Source: Chitinophagaceae bacterium
GTDB lineage: Bacteria; Bacteroidota; Bacteroidia; Chitinophagales; Chitinophagaceae
NCBI GenBank assembly: GCA_020848815.1
Contig: JADLHL010000008.1
Span: 1 to 54,555, forward strand
Length of the DNA stretch: 54,555 nt
Reading direction: 5' to 3'
The notes under the pieces were generated by a model. It was not told the DNA's origin and made no database searches. It worked only from the letters and a program-made list of their open reading frames with translations. The number at the start of each line of letters is the position of its first letter. Within the stretch, counting starts at the first letter, position 1. A program made the position numbers and the translations under genes. This document shows positions 45,244-53,979 of this stretch, piece after piece.

Positions 45244-48200
45244 TTACATATTGCGGCGGTATTGTCCACCCACTTCATACAAGGCTTTGGTAATTTGCCC
45301 CAGTGAGCAATACTTCACGGTTTCCATCAGCGCTTCAAACAGGTTGCCATTGTTGATGGCTACTTGTTTCAACTGCTGCAATGCGGCTTTGCTCTTGTCT
45401 TCATTGCGCTGCCAAAACGCTTGCAGGTTGTTGATTTGCTGTTCCTTTTCTTCTGTAGTACTGCGAATCACTTCACCAGGTATTTGTGTGGGGCTTCCTT
45501 GCTTATTCAGAAAGGTATTTACACCTACAATGGGCAGCTCACCGGTATGTTTCAGCATTTCATAATGCAGGCTTTCTTCTTGTATTTTATTGCGCTGATA
45601 CATGCGTTCCATAGCACCCAATACACCGCCCCGTTCGCTTATGCGGTCAAACTCTTTGAGCACAGTGGCTTCTACCAAATCGGTCAACTCTTCAATGATG
45701 AATGAGCCCTGAATGAAGTTTTCTGTGTTCGCACTTCCCAACTCACGGTTGATGATGAGTTGTATGGCCATGGCCCGGCGTACACTCTCTTCTGTAGGTG
45801 TTGTAATGGCTTCATCATACGCATTGGTGTGCAGGCTGTTGCAGTTGTCGTAAATGGCATACAAAGCTTGCAGCGTGGTACGTATATCGTTGAAATCAAT
45901 TTCCTGTGCATGCAGGCTGCGGCCACTGGTTTGAATGTGGTATTTCAACTTTTGGCTGCGGTCGTTGCCCTTGTATTTATACTTCATGGCCTTGGCCCAA
46001 ATGCGGCGGGCCACACGGCCAATCACACTGTATTCGGGATCCATACCATTGCTAAAAAAGAAACTGAGGTTGGGTGCAAAATCATCGATGTGCATGCCGC
46101 GGCTCAGGTAGTATTCTACATAGGTAAAACCATTGGCCAGTGTAAATGCCAGCTGCGTAATGGGGTTGGCGCCTGCTTCGGCAATGTGGTAGCCACTGAT
46201 GCTCACACTGTAAAAATTCCGCACCTTGTTTTCAATAAAATATTCCTGCACATCGCCCATCAGTTTCAGGGCAAACTCAGTGCTGAAAATACAGGTGTTT
46301 TGTGCCTGGTCTTCTTTCAGAATATCTGCCTGCACGGTGCCACGTACTTGTTGCAAGGCGGTTTGTTTGCACTGTGCATATGCATCTGCCGGCAGCACTT
46401 CATCGCCACTCAGACCAAGCAGCTGCAATCCAAGTCCGTTATTGCCTTCTGGTAAATGACCTGCTGCATTAGCATGTATGTATTGCGGACGGGGCACATG
46501 GCGGTATTTCTCCGCAGCATAGGCTTGCACCTTTTCCCATTGGTTGTTTGCTGTAATCCATTTTTCGCATTGCTGATCAATGGCGGCATTCATAAAGAAA
46601 GCCAGCAACATAGGAGCAGGGCCATTTATGGTCATGCTTACTGAAGTACGTGGGTCGCACAAATCGAACCCGCTGTATAGTTTCTTCGCATCATCCACAG
46701 TTGCAATGCTTACGCCACTGTTGCCAATTTTGCCATAGATGTCGGGGCGGGCATCTGGGTCTTCGCCGTAGAGTGTTACACTGTCAAATGCCGTGCTCAA
46801 CCGCTTGGCTGGTTGGTCGTGGCTTACGTAGTGAAAGCGTTTGTTGGTGCGTTCGGGGCATCCTTCACCGGCAAACATGCGGGTAGGATCTTCACCGGCA
46901 CGTTTCAATTCAAACACACCGGCCGTGTACGGAAATTCGCCCGGTACGTTTTCCTGCAATTGCCACTGCAACACATCGCCCCAGTCTTTGTACTTGGGCA
47001 GCACTACTTTTTTAATGGAAGTACCACTTAATGAAGTAGTGGTCATGGCTTGTTTAATGACTTTATCCCGCACCTGATATTCAAAAAACTCATTGCTGTA
47101 TTTCTTCACCACATTGGGCCATTCGGTCAGCAGCTTGTGGCATTCTTTGCTCAGCTTTTCTTCGTTTTGCTGCTGCAGTTGTTTGAGTGCAGCATTGTCT
47201 GGTGCATCTTGCAGCACACCATGTAGCTGATACAGTTTGGTGGCAATGGCAGCTTGCTCTTGGGCCCATGCATCGTACTGGCGGTTGTTGTCGGCTATTT
47301 CGCTGAGATAACGTACTCTGGATGGGGGAATAACGGCTTGAGAAATCTTCGCTGTTTGGCCAAACTGAGCATCACCAAAGCTTACGCCCAGTTTGGTTTG
47401 CAGGCTGTGTAGCAGTTTGTCGAAGAGGTGGTTCATGCCTTCATCGTTGAACTTGCTGGCCATGGTACCTACAATGGGTAGCTCCTCATCTTTGGCCGTC
47501 CACAAACCGTGGTTGCGTTTGTACTGCTTGCGTACATCGGCCAGTGCATCCAAAGCACCGGCTTTGTCAAACTTGTTGATGGCAATGATGTCGGCATAGT
47601 CGAGCATATTGATTTTTTCCAACTGCGATGCGGCTCCATATTCCGGCGTCATTACGTACAAACTCAGGTTGCAGTAATCCAGAATCGATGCATCGCTTTG
47701 CCCCGTACCAGCACTTTCGAGAATGATGAAATCATACCCTGCATTTCTGCACACATCAATGGCATCCTGCACATGTTGGCTGAGGGCGGCATTGTCTTCA
47801 CGGGTAGCCAGGCTACGCATGTATGCCCGTGGGTGGGCAATGCTGTTCATGCGAATGCGGTCGCCCAACAAGGCACCACCGGTTTTCTTTTTAGAAGGAT
47901 CCACCGAAATAACCGCAATGGTTTGGCCACTGTTTTCGGTAAGGCTGAGATAGCGACGTACAATTTCATCAGTTACAGAAGACTTGCCTGCTCCGCCTAC
48001 GCCGGTGATGCCGAGGACAGCCCCCCGGCCCCCGGAGGGGGAGAAAGAAGCAGAGTCATTATCTTCCTCCACTTTTTTTGTGGGTTGACTTTCTAATGCG
48101 GCAACAATCTTGGCCAAAACCCTTTCAATGTCATTTTCGATTTCGTGGTTCTGAAAGCGAATAACATCGAAACCCAACGAGTACAACTGCTGAGTACGTG

Positions 48201-49068
48201 CTTCATCACTCAGTTGCATGTCGGGCAAACTGTGATACAAACCATCAACTTCAACCACCAACCCTTTGCTCAGGCAAGCGAAGTCAGCGATGGAACTACC
48301 AATAATATGTTGTCTGCGAAACTTATAGCCCGTCTTTTTGCTTTGTAATTTTTCCCAAAGCAATTGTTCTGCCGGCGTTGGATTGTAACGGTGCTCTTGT
48401 GCAAATGCTTTTAATCTACCATAAACCATTGGGTCGGCTTTGAAATGACCAACAGTTGAGGATGGCTGAGGAGCATTAACAGCATCATTTATTCCGAGTT
48501 CTGCTTTTGTAATAGCCCTTGCTACTTTTCTAATGTCCTTCGCCTCTCCTAATGGGGAAGCATCCATCCAACTTGTCTCTGCCGTCCAAAAATGACGGCT
48601 CCCATTTTCCCCCTCCGGGGGCCAGGGGGCATTTTCGGTTGGCCAGGGGGCTTTCGACTTCTCCAGCAAATCTTCAATCATGCCTTCGAGGCCCATTTCG
48701 CGGCCGTCATCGGGGCTGTAAATACGGGTAATACCGTAGGCATGAAGCTCCGCAATTTCTTCGGGCAAAATGGTGCCGCCACCGCCGCCAAAAATGCGGA
48801 TGTGGCCGCAGCCGCTCTGATCGAGCAGGTCTTTCATGTATTTGAAAAACTCCACATGACCACCCTGATAGCTGGTAATAGCAATGCCGTGGGCATCTTC
48901 TTCAATAGCGGCTTCTACAATTTCGTGCACACTTCGGTTGTGACCAAGGTGAATGATTTCTGCGCCTTTCGATTGCAAAATGCGGCGCATAATATTAATG
49001 GCTGCATCGTGTCCGTCGAACAAACTGGCAGCAGTAATTAATCTGATTTTTGGTTGAATATCAGTCAT
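45244..49068 (-). CDS. icmF: Fused acyl-CoA mutase IcmF with an inserted DUF559 domain
   Basis: 1274 aa from ATG 49068; a start at 49131 would lie in the loop of the ridA terminator. Domains: adenosylcobalamin-binding (about 8-135, His20 in [15 protein letters not shown]); an inserted segment (about 140-350) with a DUF559 nuclease domain at 214-325; a MeaB-like GTPase (about 351-640, P-loop [38 protein letters not shown]); and the mutase barrel (about 690-1274, [24 protein letters not shown]). IcmF interconverts isobutyryl- or isovaleryl-type and linear acyl-CoAs; exact substrate is unproven. Typical IcmF proteins are about 1080-1120 aa, so this is long by roughly the insert. Everything is in one frame, so the product may stay functional. 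Confidence 0.93.
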   Translation of the reverse strand: MTDIQPKIRLITAASLFDGHDAAINIMRRILQSKGAEIIHLGHNRSVHEIVEAAIEEDAHGIAITSYQGGHVEFFKYMKDLLDQSGCGHIRIFGGGGGTILPEEIAELHAYGITRIYSPDDGREMGLEGMIEDLLEKSKAPWPTENAPWPPEGENGSRHFWTAETSWMDASPLGEAKDIRKVARAITKAELGINDAVNAPQPSSTVGHFKADPMVYGRLKAFAQEHRYNPTPAEQLLWEKLQSKKTGYKFRRQHIIGSSIADFACLSKGLVVEVDGLYHSLPDMQLSDEARTQQLYSLGFDVIRFQNHEIENDIERVLAKIVAALESQPTKKVEEDNDSASFSPSGGRGAVLGITGVGGAGKSSVTDEIVRRYLSLTENSGQTIAVISVDPSKKKTGGALLGDRIRMNSIAHPRAYMRSLATREDNAALSQHVQDAIDVCRNAGYDFIILESAGTGQSDASILDYCNLSLYVMTPEYGAASQLEKINMLDYADIIAINKFDKAGALDALADVRKQYKRNHGLWTAKDEELPIVGTMASKFNDEGMNHLFDKLLHSLQTKLGVSFGDAQFGQTAKISQAVIPPSRVRYLSEIADNNRQYDAWAQEQAAIATKLYQLHGVLQDAPDNAALKQLQQQNEEKLSKECHKLLTEWPNVVKKYSNEFFEYQVRDKVIKQAMTTTSLSGTSIKKVVLPKYKDWGDVLQWQLQENVPGEFPYTAGVFELKRAGEDPTRMFAGEGCPERTNKRFHYVSHDQPAKRLSTAFDSVTLYGEDPDARPDIYGKIGNSGVSIATVDDAKKLYSGFDLCDPRTSVSMTINGPAPMLLAFFMNAAIDQQCEKWITANNQWEKVQAYAAEKYRHVPRPQYIHANAAGHLPEGNNGLGLQLLGLSGDEVLPADAYAQCKQTALQQVRGTVQADILKEDQAQNTCIFSTEFALKLMGDVQEYFIENKVRNFYSVSISGYHIAEAGANPITQLAFTLANGFTYVEYYLSRGMHIDDFAPNLSFFFSNGMDPEYSVIGRVARRIWAKAMKYKYKGNDRSQKLKYHIQTSGRSLHAQEIDFNDIRTTLQALYAIYDNCNSLHTNAYDEAITTPTEESVRRAMAIQLIINRELGSANTENFIQGSFIIEELTDLVEATVLKEFDRISERGGVLGAMERMYQRNKIQEESLHYEMLKHTGELPIVGVNTFLNKQGSPTQIPGEVIRSTTEEKEQQINNLQAFWQRNEDKSKAALQQLKQVAINNGNLFEALMETVKYCSLGQITKALYEVGGQYRRNM
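48019..48651 (-). mobile_element. In-frame DUF559 nuclease element with GC-rich inverted ends
   Basis: 633 bp (211 codons) within icmF. The left end (48020-48046) is the reverse complement of the right end (48605-48630): a 22-nt core CCCCCTCCGGGGGCC-R-GGGGGC with one difference. At the right, GGCCAGGGGGC is repeated at 48620-48630 and 48641-48651. Next to the right end a hairpin GCCGTC / GACGGC lies at 48581-48599. Inside, the DUF559 domain reads [29 protein letters not shown] and VVEVDG, with Asp and Glu residues of the PD-(D/E)XK site kept. An internal ATG at 48429 could also start a free nuclease. Which of residues 174-200 are native linker is not clear, so the exact ends are uncertain. 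No target duplication is evident. Confidence 0.75.
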
Positions 49069-49094
49069 GGCAGGCAGCAACAATTTTAGGGGGG

Positions 49095-49102
49095 CAAAAA
49101 TA
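49095..49102 (-). promoter_or_regulatory. -7 element (TATTTTTG) for icmF inside the ridA terminator T-tract
   Basis: Minus-strand TATTTTTG matches TAnnTTTG and lies 26 nt before ATG 49068. The same bases are the T-rich run that follows the ridA terminator stem. Confidence 0.6.
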
Positions 49103-49104
49103 AA

Positions 49105-49147
49105 GCATCCAACCTGCCTTAGTTCACACATCGGGCGGGTTGGATGC
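49105..49147 (-). terminator. Terminator after ridA
   Basis: A 14-bp stem (GCATCCAACC-T-GCC paired with GGCGGGTTGGATGC, one T/C difference) with a 15-nt loop. On the minus strand TTTATTTTT follows. The orientation fits ridA. Confidence 0.75.
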
Positions 49148-49173
49148 CTTTAACAAAATAACTATGCAAAAAG

Positions 49174-49554
49174 TTACGCGGTTGCAATCATGCTTATCTC
49201 CACATGCACACTGCGGGGCAGGCCTTTTACAGCCACGGTTTCACGGGCAGGAAAAGCACTGCTGAAATATTGGCTGTATGCTTCATTTACCGTTGCAAAC
49301 AACGACATATCACTCAGAAAAATCGTTGTCTTCACCACATTGTCGAAGGTCATACCGGCTTCGGCCAGCACCGCTTTCAGGTTGGCCATTACCTGGTGCG
49401 TTTCTTCGGTTACATCGGTGTTTTTCAGTTCGCCAGTTGTGGGGTCAAAACAAACCTGACCACTCAGAAACAACAGGTTGCCGGCCATTACGGCTTGGCT
49501 GTAAGGACCAATGGGAGCAGGGGCTGCATTGGTTTCTATTACTTTTTTGTTCAT
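49174..49554 (-). CDS. ridA: RidA family reactive-intermediate deaminase
   Basis: 126 aa, full length. Conserved: APAPIGPYSQAVMAGNLLFLSGQ, the substrate-binding Arg in FPARETVAVKGLPRSVHVEIS and the terminal IEISMIATA-type strand. It hydrolyses enamine/imine intermediates from PLP enzymes and protects them from damage. It is divergent from a 3HCDH-like gene and has its own terminator. Confidence 0.95.
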   Translation of the reverse strand: MNKKVIETNAAPAPIGPYSQAVMAGNLLFLSGQVCFDPTTGELKNTDVTEETHQVMANLKAVLAEAGMTFDNVVKTTIFLSDMSLFATVNEAYSQYFSSAFPARETVAVKGLPRSVHVEISMIATA

Positions 49555-49579
49555 ACTACTAGTTCAGTTTGAAGAAAAA

Positions 49580-49610
49580 CGAATGTAGCTCTTTGACTGC
49601 AATCCTTCAA
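49580..49610 (-). promoter_or_regulatory. Candidate promoter TTG-N20-TACATTCG for ridA
   Basis: On the minus strand TTG (49608-49610) and TACATTCG (49580-49587), 20 bp apart; the -7 element has one C for T. The leader to ATG 49554 is about 25 nt. Confidence 0.45.
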
Positions 49611-49620
49611 TTTTGCCAAC

Positions 49621-50235
49621 ATGTCTGATATTGTTTATGCTTACGATCCTCATGGCCTGCTGCAGCCCCTTGCCGATGTGCCTGCGCATTGGAAGGTGAG
49701 TGCAGAATGGCACTCCATTCCGCTGGAAAATGCGGCATTGTTGATTTGCATGGAAATTCCTCCTGTGCCCATTGCTCATTTACGTAGTTGGGTATTGGTT
49801 AATGATCCATTGGCTGATTATGCACTGAAACATCAGCCCACACATGCCCGCTTTTGCGGATGGAATAGTTTTTGGCAACGGCCTTTGTGGGAAATCAGTA
49901 CAGACCAATCCTTAGCCATCTGTACCGAAGATTTGCAACGCCTGCAAACCTTGCTGGGCAAGCAGCTCACACAGGTGGCAGCGCAGCCGGGGCTGGTGGC
50001 AGCAAGGGTGGTGTGCAGCATTATCAACGAAGCTTTTTATGGCTTGGCCGATCATATCAGTTCGGCGGATGACATGGATATTGCCATGAAACTCGGTACC
50101 AATTATCCCAAAGGACCTTGGGAATGGTTGAACACAATAGGAGCGTATAACGTATGGGCATTGCTGCAAAAAATGAGTGAAGCCGACAAGCGATATTTGC
50201 CACACCCTTTACTGCAAAAAAGCGTTGCATCATGA
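49621..50235 (+). CDS. 3-hydroxyacyl-CoA dehydrogenase-like protein without a clear NAD-binding motif
   Basis: 204 aa. The C-terminal half matches the 3HCDH C-terminal domain: GLVAARVVCSIINEAFYGLADHISSADDMDIAMKLGTNYPKGPWEW, including the GTNYPKGP loop. The N-terminal half (about 100 aa) lacks a GxGxxG motif, so NAD binding is doubtful. It may be a shortened or repurposed relative. Its stop overlaps the tsaB start (ATGA). Confidence 0.75.
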   Translation: MSDIVYAYDPHGLLQPLADVPAHWKVSAEWHSIPLENAALLICMEIPPVPIAHLRSWVLVNDPLADYALKHQPTHARFCGWNSFWQRPLWEISTDQSLAICTEDLQRLQTLLGKQLTQVAAQPGLVAARVVCSIINEAFYGLADHISSADDMDIAMKLGTNYPKGPWEWLNTIGAYNVWALLQKMSEADKRYLPHPLLQKSVAS

Positions 50236-50909
50236 GTTATATTTTGTGTATTGATACCGCTACTGAAATTGGTTTGGTAGGGTTGGTAAAAAATGGTGCA
50301 CTGCTTGCACAAAGGGTAAACCATGAGCAACAAACGCATGCTTCATTTTTACAACCTGCCATTGCTGACATATTGAAGCAAGAAAATATTTCATTGAAAG
50401 AATTGTGTGCTGTGGCGGTAAGCAACGGACCGGGAAGTTATACCGGTTTGCGGGTAGGTTTGGCTGCAGCAAAAGGACTCTGCTTTGCCTTGCAAATACC
50501 TTTGATTACTCTGTCGACTTTGCAATTGATGGCTGCTGCTATGCAGTTGCAGCAACCAGCAGCTGCTTTGTTTTGCCCCATGATAGATGCCCGCAGAATG
50601 GAAGTGTTTGTGGGGTTGTACAATGCTCAACTGCAACCCGTTTTGTCAGATACTGCAGTGTTGCTAACACCTGATTGGCTACAACAAGAAAGAACTTCTT
50701 CGGCCATTTGTTTTGGCGGCTCTGGTGCTGCCAAATGGTTGCAACTAATTGGCAGCACCGATGAGATAGTATTATCAACTGATAGTTTGTTGCAAGCTTT
50801 TGCCCGTATTTCTACTCAGATATTTCAGCAAGAGCATTTTGGAGATGTAGCCTATGCAGAGCCTTTTTATTGCAAAGCTTTCTATCAGCCAGTTCGAACT
50901 GTTGTTTAA
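50232..50909 (+). CDS. tsaB: tRNA threonylcarbamoyladenosine synthesis protein TsaB
   Basis: 225 aa. The ASKHA fold start ILCIDTATEIGLVGLVKNGALL, GPGSYTGLRVGLAAAKGLC and the mid-protein MIDARRMEVFVGLY are typical. TsaB dimerises with TsaD and helps make t6A37 in tRNA. It overlaps the upstream gene by 4 nt and forms a unit with it. Confidence 0.94.
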   Translation: MSYILCIDTATEIGLVGLVKNGALLAQRVNHEQQTHASFLQPAIADILKQENISLKELCAVAVSNGPGSYTGLRVGLAAAKGLCFALQIPLITLSTLQLMAAAMQLQQPAAALFCPMIDARRMEVFVGLYNAQLQPVLSDTAVLLTPDWLQQERTSSAICFGGSGAAKWLQLIGSTDEIVLSTDSLLQAFARISTQIFQQEHFGDVAYAEPFYCKAFYQPVRTVV

Positions 50910-51151
50910 GTCAAGACCGGCTGTTCGCCTTTATTTCAGCAGTAGCTTAACATTTGTATATAACCTTGCAATCCTTTGTAAACAAAGGCTAATTTAAAGG
51001 AGTGTTGTTCATTTTATTTATAAATAGATTTAGGCTTTTTTTATATATGTGGTAAATGATGGATGCGATAAAAAAGTAATTTGCAGCTGTTTCAGGTAAA
51101 TGGAATTCACACCCCACTCACTGCATTTTACACCTTAATCACGAAAGAAAC
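50910..51151. other. AT-rich intergenic region
   Basis: About 240 bp before the ArsR gene. TAACCTTG near 50965 is one base off TAnnTTTG. No gene seen. Confidence 0.3.
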
Positions 51152-51499
51152 ATGGCGACAAGCAATCAACACCATCTGGTGCTTTTCTCTGGCACCCGAA
51201 AAGAAATTACTGTAGAGTTACTCACACTAAAAAAAGCAGATTTAATCATCCGGGCATTGAACCATAAGCTTCGCTTACAAATCATCCGTTTGTTGCACGA
51301 CAAAGAGGAATTGACCGTTACTGAAATTTATGTAAAGCTACGGTTGGAGCAGTCAGTTGCTTCGCAGCACCTGGCGCTGTTACGCCGGGCCGGTATTGTA
51401 GAAACCCGTCGTGAAGGCAAGTTTATTTTTTACTCCGTGAGTGCTGCCCGCATCGAAGAAATTTTCAAGATTTCTAAATCGTTGGTCGGCAAGTTCTAA
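51152..51499 (+). CDS. ArsR-family winged-helix regulator
   Basis: 115 aa. The winged helix is KLRLQIIRLLHDKEELTVTEIYVKLRLEQSVASQHLALLRRAGIVETRREGKFIFYSVS, with recognition helix VASQHLALL. There is no cysteine in the protein, so it cannot use the two-Cys persulfide switch of BigR/SqrR. It lies 123 nt upstream of the persulfide dioxygenase gene on the same strand. A hairpin (51544-51572) lies between them. Confidence 0.9.
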   Translation: MATSNQHHLVLFSGTRKEITVELLTLKKADLIIRALNHKLRLQIIRLLHDKEELTVTEIYVKLRLEQSVASQHLALLRRAGIVETRREGKFIFYSVSAARIEEIFKISKSLVGKF

Positions 51500-51543
51500 A
51501 AGCACTTGTTCTCGATAACAAGCTGTCTGTAGCAAAGATTTGG

Positions 51544-51572
51544 CTAATGCAGGTCCACAAGGCCTGCATTAG
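51544..51572 (+). terminator. Hairpin after the ArsR gene
   Basis: A perfect 10-bp stem CTAATGCAGG / CCTGCATTAG with a 9-nt loop. The following T-tract is weak, so it may be a partial terminator or an operator. Confidence 0.5.
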
Positions 51573-51622
51573 TATTTAATAAACATTTTTCGTCATTCTT
51601 TTGCAGCCTAATATTTATACGC

Positions 51623-53029
51623 ATGTATATCCAGCAATTGTACACCAGCTGCCTTAGTGAGGCCGCTTATTATATTGAAAGCAATGGCGAAGCCGCCATC
51701 ATCGACCCACTGCGGGATTATCAAACCTACACACAGCTGGCAGCTGAACGCAAAGCCAGTATCAAATACATCTTCGAAACGCATTTTCATGCCGACTTCG
51801 TTAGTGGTCATATTGATTTGTCGAAAGCCACCGGTGCCCCCATTGTGTATGGCCCCGGTACACAAACCCGCTATCCAATACACATTGCCAAAGACGGCGA
51901 AACCTTTACACTGGGTGAGCTTACCATAGAAGCATTGCATACACCTGGCCACACATTAGAAAGCACTTGCTGGCTGCTGCGCAAAGCAGATGGCGCTGCT
52001 CATGCAGTATTCACCGGCGATACATTGTTTATTGGCGATGTAGGCCGCCCCGACCTGAGCAGTGGCAACCTTGGTAGTGAAGAGTTGGCGGGTATGTTGT
52101 ATGATTCGCTGCATAACAAACTGGCCACACTGCCCGATGATGTGTTGGTTTATCCTGCACACGGTGCGGGTAGTGCCTGCGGCAAAAACCTTGGCCCCGA
52201 AACCTTTAGCACCATAGGTGAGCAAAAGGCCAGCAACTATGCGCTGCAAACCATGGAAAAGGAAATATTTGTGGTGGCAGTTACCACGGGTTTGAAGGAA
52301 GCACCAGCTTATTTTGCTACCAATGCTGCCATCAATCAGAAGGGCTATACCGCTTTTGAAGAAGTGTTGGCAAAGGGTATGAAAGCGTTGACCGTAGCAG
52401 AAGTGGAAACCTTACTGGAAAATGATAATACGATTGTACTCGATACAAGAGCAGCTACTGTTTTTACCAATGGTTTCATTCCGGGCTCAGTAAGCATTGG
52501 CCTCGAAGGCCGCTTTGCAGAATGGGCAGCCAGCTTGCTGCCATTCGATCAACAGTTGCTCTTGATTACCGAACCGGGTAAAGAAGAAGAATCTGTGACA
52601 AGGCTTGCCCGTGTTGGTTTTGAGCAATTTGCCGGTCATTTGGCAGGTGGTTTTGATAGCTGGGTAAATGCAGGAAAGCAACTCGATATCGTCATTGATA
52701 TTGAACCCGATGAACTGGCAATGGACTTACCACACGACGATAAATTATTGGTAGTGGATGTGCGAAACGAAGTAGAATTTTCGGAAGGCCATATTGTGGG
52801 TGCTACGCATCTTGCACTTAGCGAAATGAATGACACCATGCGTATTGCTACGCTGCCCGAAGAAGCAAATATTTACCTGCATTGTGCTGCTGGATATCGC
52901 AGTGTTATTGCTGCTTCGCTCATTAAGCGCCAGGGCCTGCACAATGTGCGGAATGTATTGGGTGGCTTCACCGCCATTAGCGAAATAAAAGAAATACCTA
53001 CAGAAAAAGATACAGCAGCCTTGAGCTAA
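51623..53029 (+). CDS. Persulfide dioxygenase-rhodanese fusion (CstB-like)
   Basis: 468 aa. An MBL-fold dioxygenase domain (about 1-245) has THFHADFVSGH (His54, His56, Asp58, His63) and a second His in HTPGHT. Two rhodanese domains follow: the first (about 265-355) lacks a Cys at the active-site loop and the second (about 375-465) has Cys421 in HCAAGYRS. This order matches CstB of Staphylococcus, which turns persulfides into thiosulfate. Here the product could be sulfite or thiosulfate. A TauE/SafE-type permease gene lies 1 kb away. Confidence 0.9.
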   Translation: MYIQQLYTSCLSEAAYYIESNGEAAIIDPLRDYQTYTQLAAERKASIKYIFETHFHADFVSGHIDLSKATGAPIVYGPGTQTRYPIHIAKDGETFTLGELTIEALHTPGHTLESTCWLLRKADGAAHAVFTGDTLFIGDVGRPDLSSGNLGSEELAGMLYDSLHNKLATLPDDVLVYPAHGAGSACGKNLGPETFSTIGEQKASNYALQTMEKEIFVVAVTTGLKEAPAYFATNAAINQKGYTAFEEVLAKGMKALTVAEVETLLENDNTIVLDTRAATVFTNGFIPGSVSIGLEGRFAEWAASLLPFDQQLLLITEPGKEEESVTRLARVGFEQFAGHLAGGFDSWVNAGKQLDIVIDIEPDELAMDLPHDDKLLVVDVRNEVEFSEGHIVGATHLALSEMNDTMRIATLPEEANIYLHCAAGYRSVIAASLIKRQGLHNVRNVLGGFTAISEIKEIPTEKDTAALS

Positions 53030-53943
53030 CGCTTGGGGATTGCTGCAGTTGCACGGAGGTTGGCAATGATGAGGCCAACAATTACCACCGTCATGCCGAG
53101 GATGTGAATCCAGGTAATTTTTTCGTGTAAAATCAGCACGGCTTCAATGCTGCTGAATACAGGAATGAGATTGCCGAAAATAGCGGTGCGGGCTGCGCCA
53201 AGCTTTGCTATGGCTATGTTCCAGCACAGGAATGAAATAACAGAAGCACATGCACCAAGGTAGAGCACGATACCTGCCAAAGACCAGCTCCAGTTTATTG
53301 TGGCGCCCATGCCCACTTCCAGCAATGCAAAGGGTAGCAGTATGATAGTACCTATCCAAAAAGTACTGAAGAGATAAGCTTTGGGTGAAATGGTAGCTGG
53401 CTTTTTGCGGGTAGCAATATTGTATAGTGCAAATGAGAATGCTGCTGCTAAAATCCACCAGTCGCCTTGTGTAAACCTGAAATGCAACAGCACTTCCCAA
53501 CTGCCACGGCTGAGCAGCAGGAAGATGCCGCTGATGCAAATGAGCAGGCCCAGCATGCGCCATGCCGGTATTCTTTCTTTCAAAAAAATACGGGCCAGTA
53601 TAAATGAAAATACGGGAGAAGAAGTGGTGCCAATCAACGCCAGACTGATGGCAGAAGAAAAATGACCTGCCACATAAATAAATGTGTTGAACAAACTGAT
53701 GCCGGTGAATGCTGCAAACGTAACAATGGGCCAGGCTTTTTTTATAGCCGCCCAATCTTGCCGGAAAGCCGCCCAGCCAATGGGCAACATGATGATGGAC
53801 GCCGTACCCCAACGCAAAAAAGCCAGCATAAATGGTGGTATATCCTGATTGATAGCACGGGCTACAATGAAGTTGCCGCTCCACACCAGCGTGGCCAATA
53901 CTGCCAGTCCAATGCCTTCAATAGTATGTTGCTTATTGCTCAA
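53026..53943 (-). CDS. DMT-family (EamA) transporter
   Basis: 305 aa with about ten membrane segments in two EamA repeats. Segments such as LAVLATLVWSGNFIVARA and GTTSSPVFSFILARIFLKERI are typical. It likely exports a small metabolite; the substrate cannot be told. Its end overlaps the persulfide dioxygenase gene by 4 nt on the opposite strand. It lies 36 nt after the TSUP gene on its own strand, so they may be one unit. Confidence 0.92.
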   Translation of the reverse strand: MSNKQHTIEGIGLAVLATLVWSGNFIVARAINQDIPPFMLAFLRWGTASIIMLPIGWAAFRQDWAAIKKAWPIVTFAAFTGISLFNTFIYVAGHFSSAISLALIGTTSSPVFSFILARIFLKERIPAWRMLGLLICISGIFLLLSRGSWEVLLHFRFTQGDWWILAAAFSFALYNIATRKKPATISPKAYLFSTFWIGTIILLPFALLEVGMGATINWSWSLAGIVLYLGACASVISFLCWNIAIAKLGAARTAIFGNLIPVFSSIEAVLILHEKITWIHILGMTVVIVGLIIANLRATAAIPKR

Positions 53944-53979
53944 AACGCTGGCAAATGTACAGGAACGTTAGCTCTGCTT

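Noticed and set aside
45760..46455. 231-codon open frame on the plus strand
   Set aside because: Antisense to the icmF mutase domain.
48019..48651. Intein in icmF
   Set aside because: No Cys/Ser/Thr at the start nor His-Asn at the end of the segment; the ends are GC-rich inverted repeats and the domain is DUF559, not a HINT/LAGLIDADG type.
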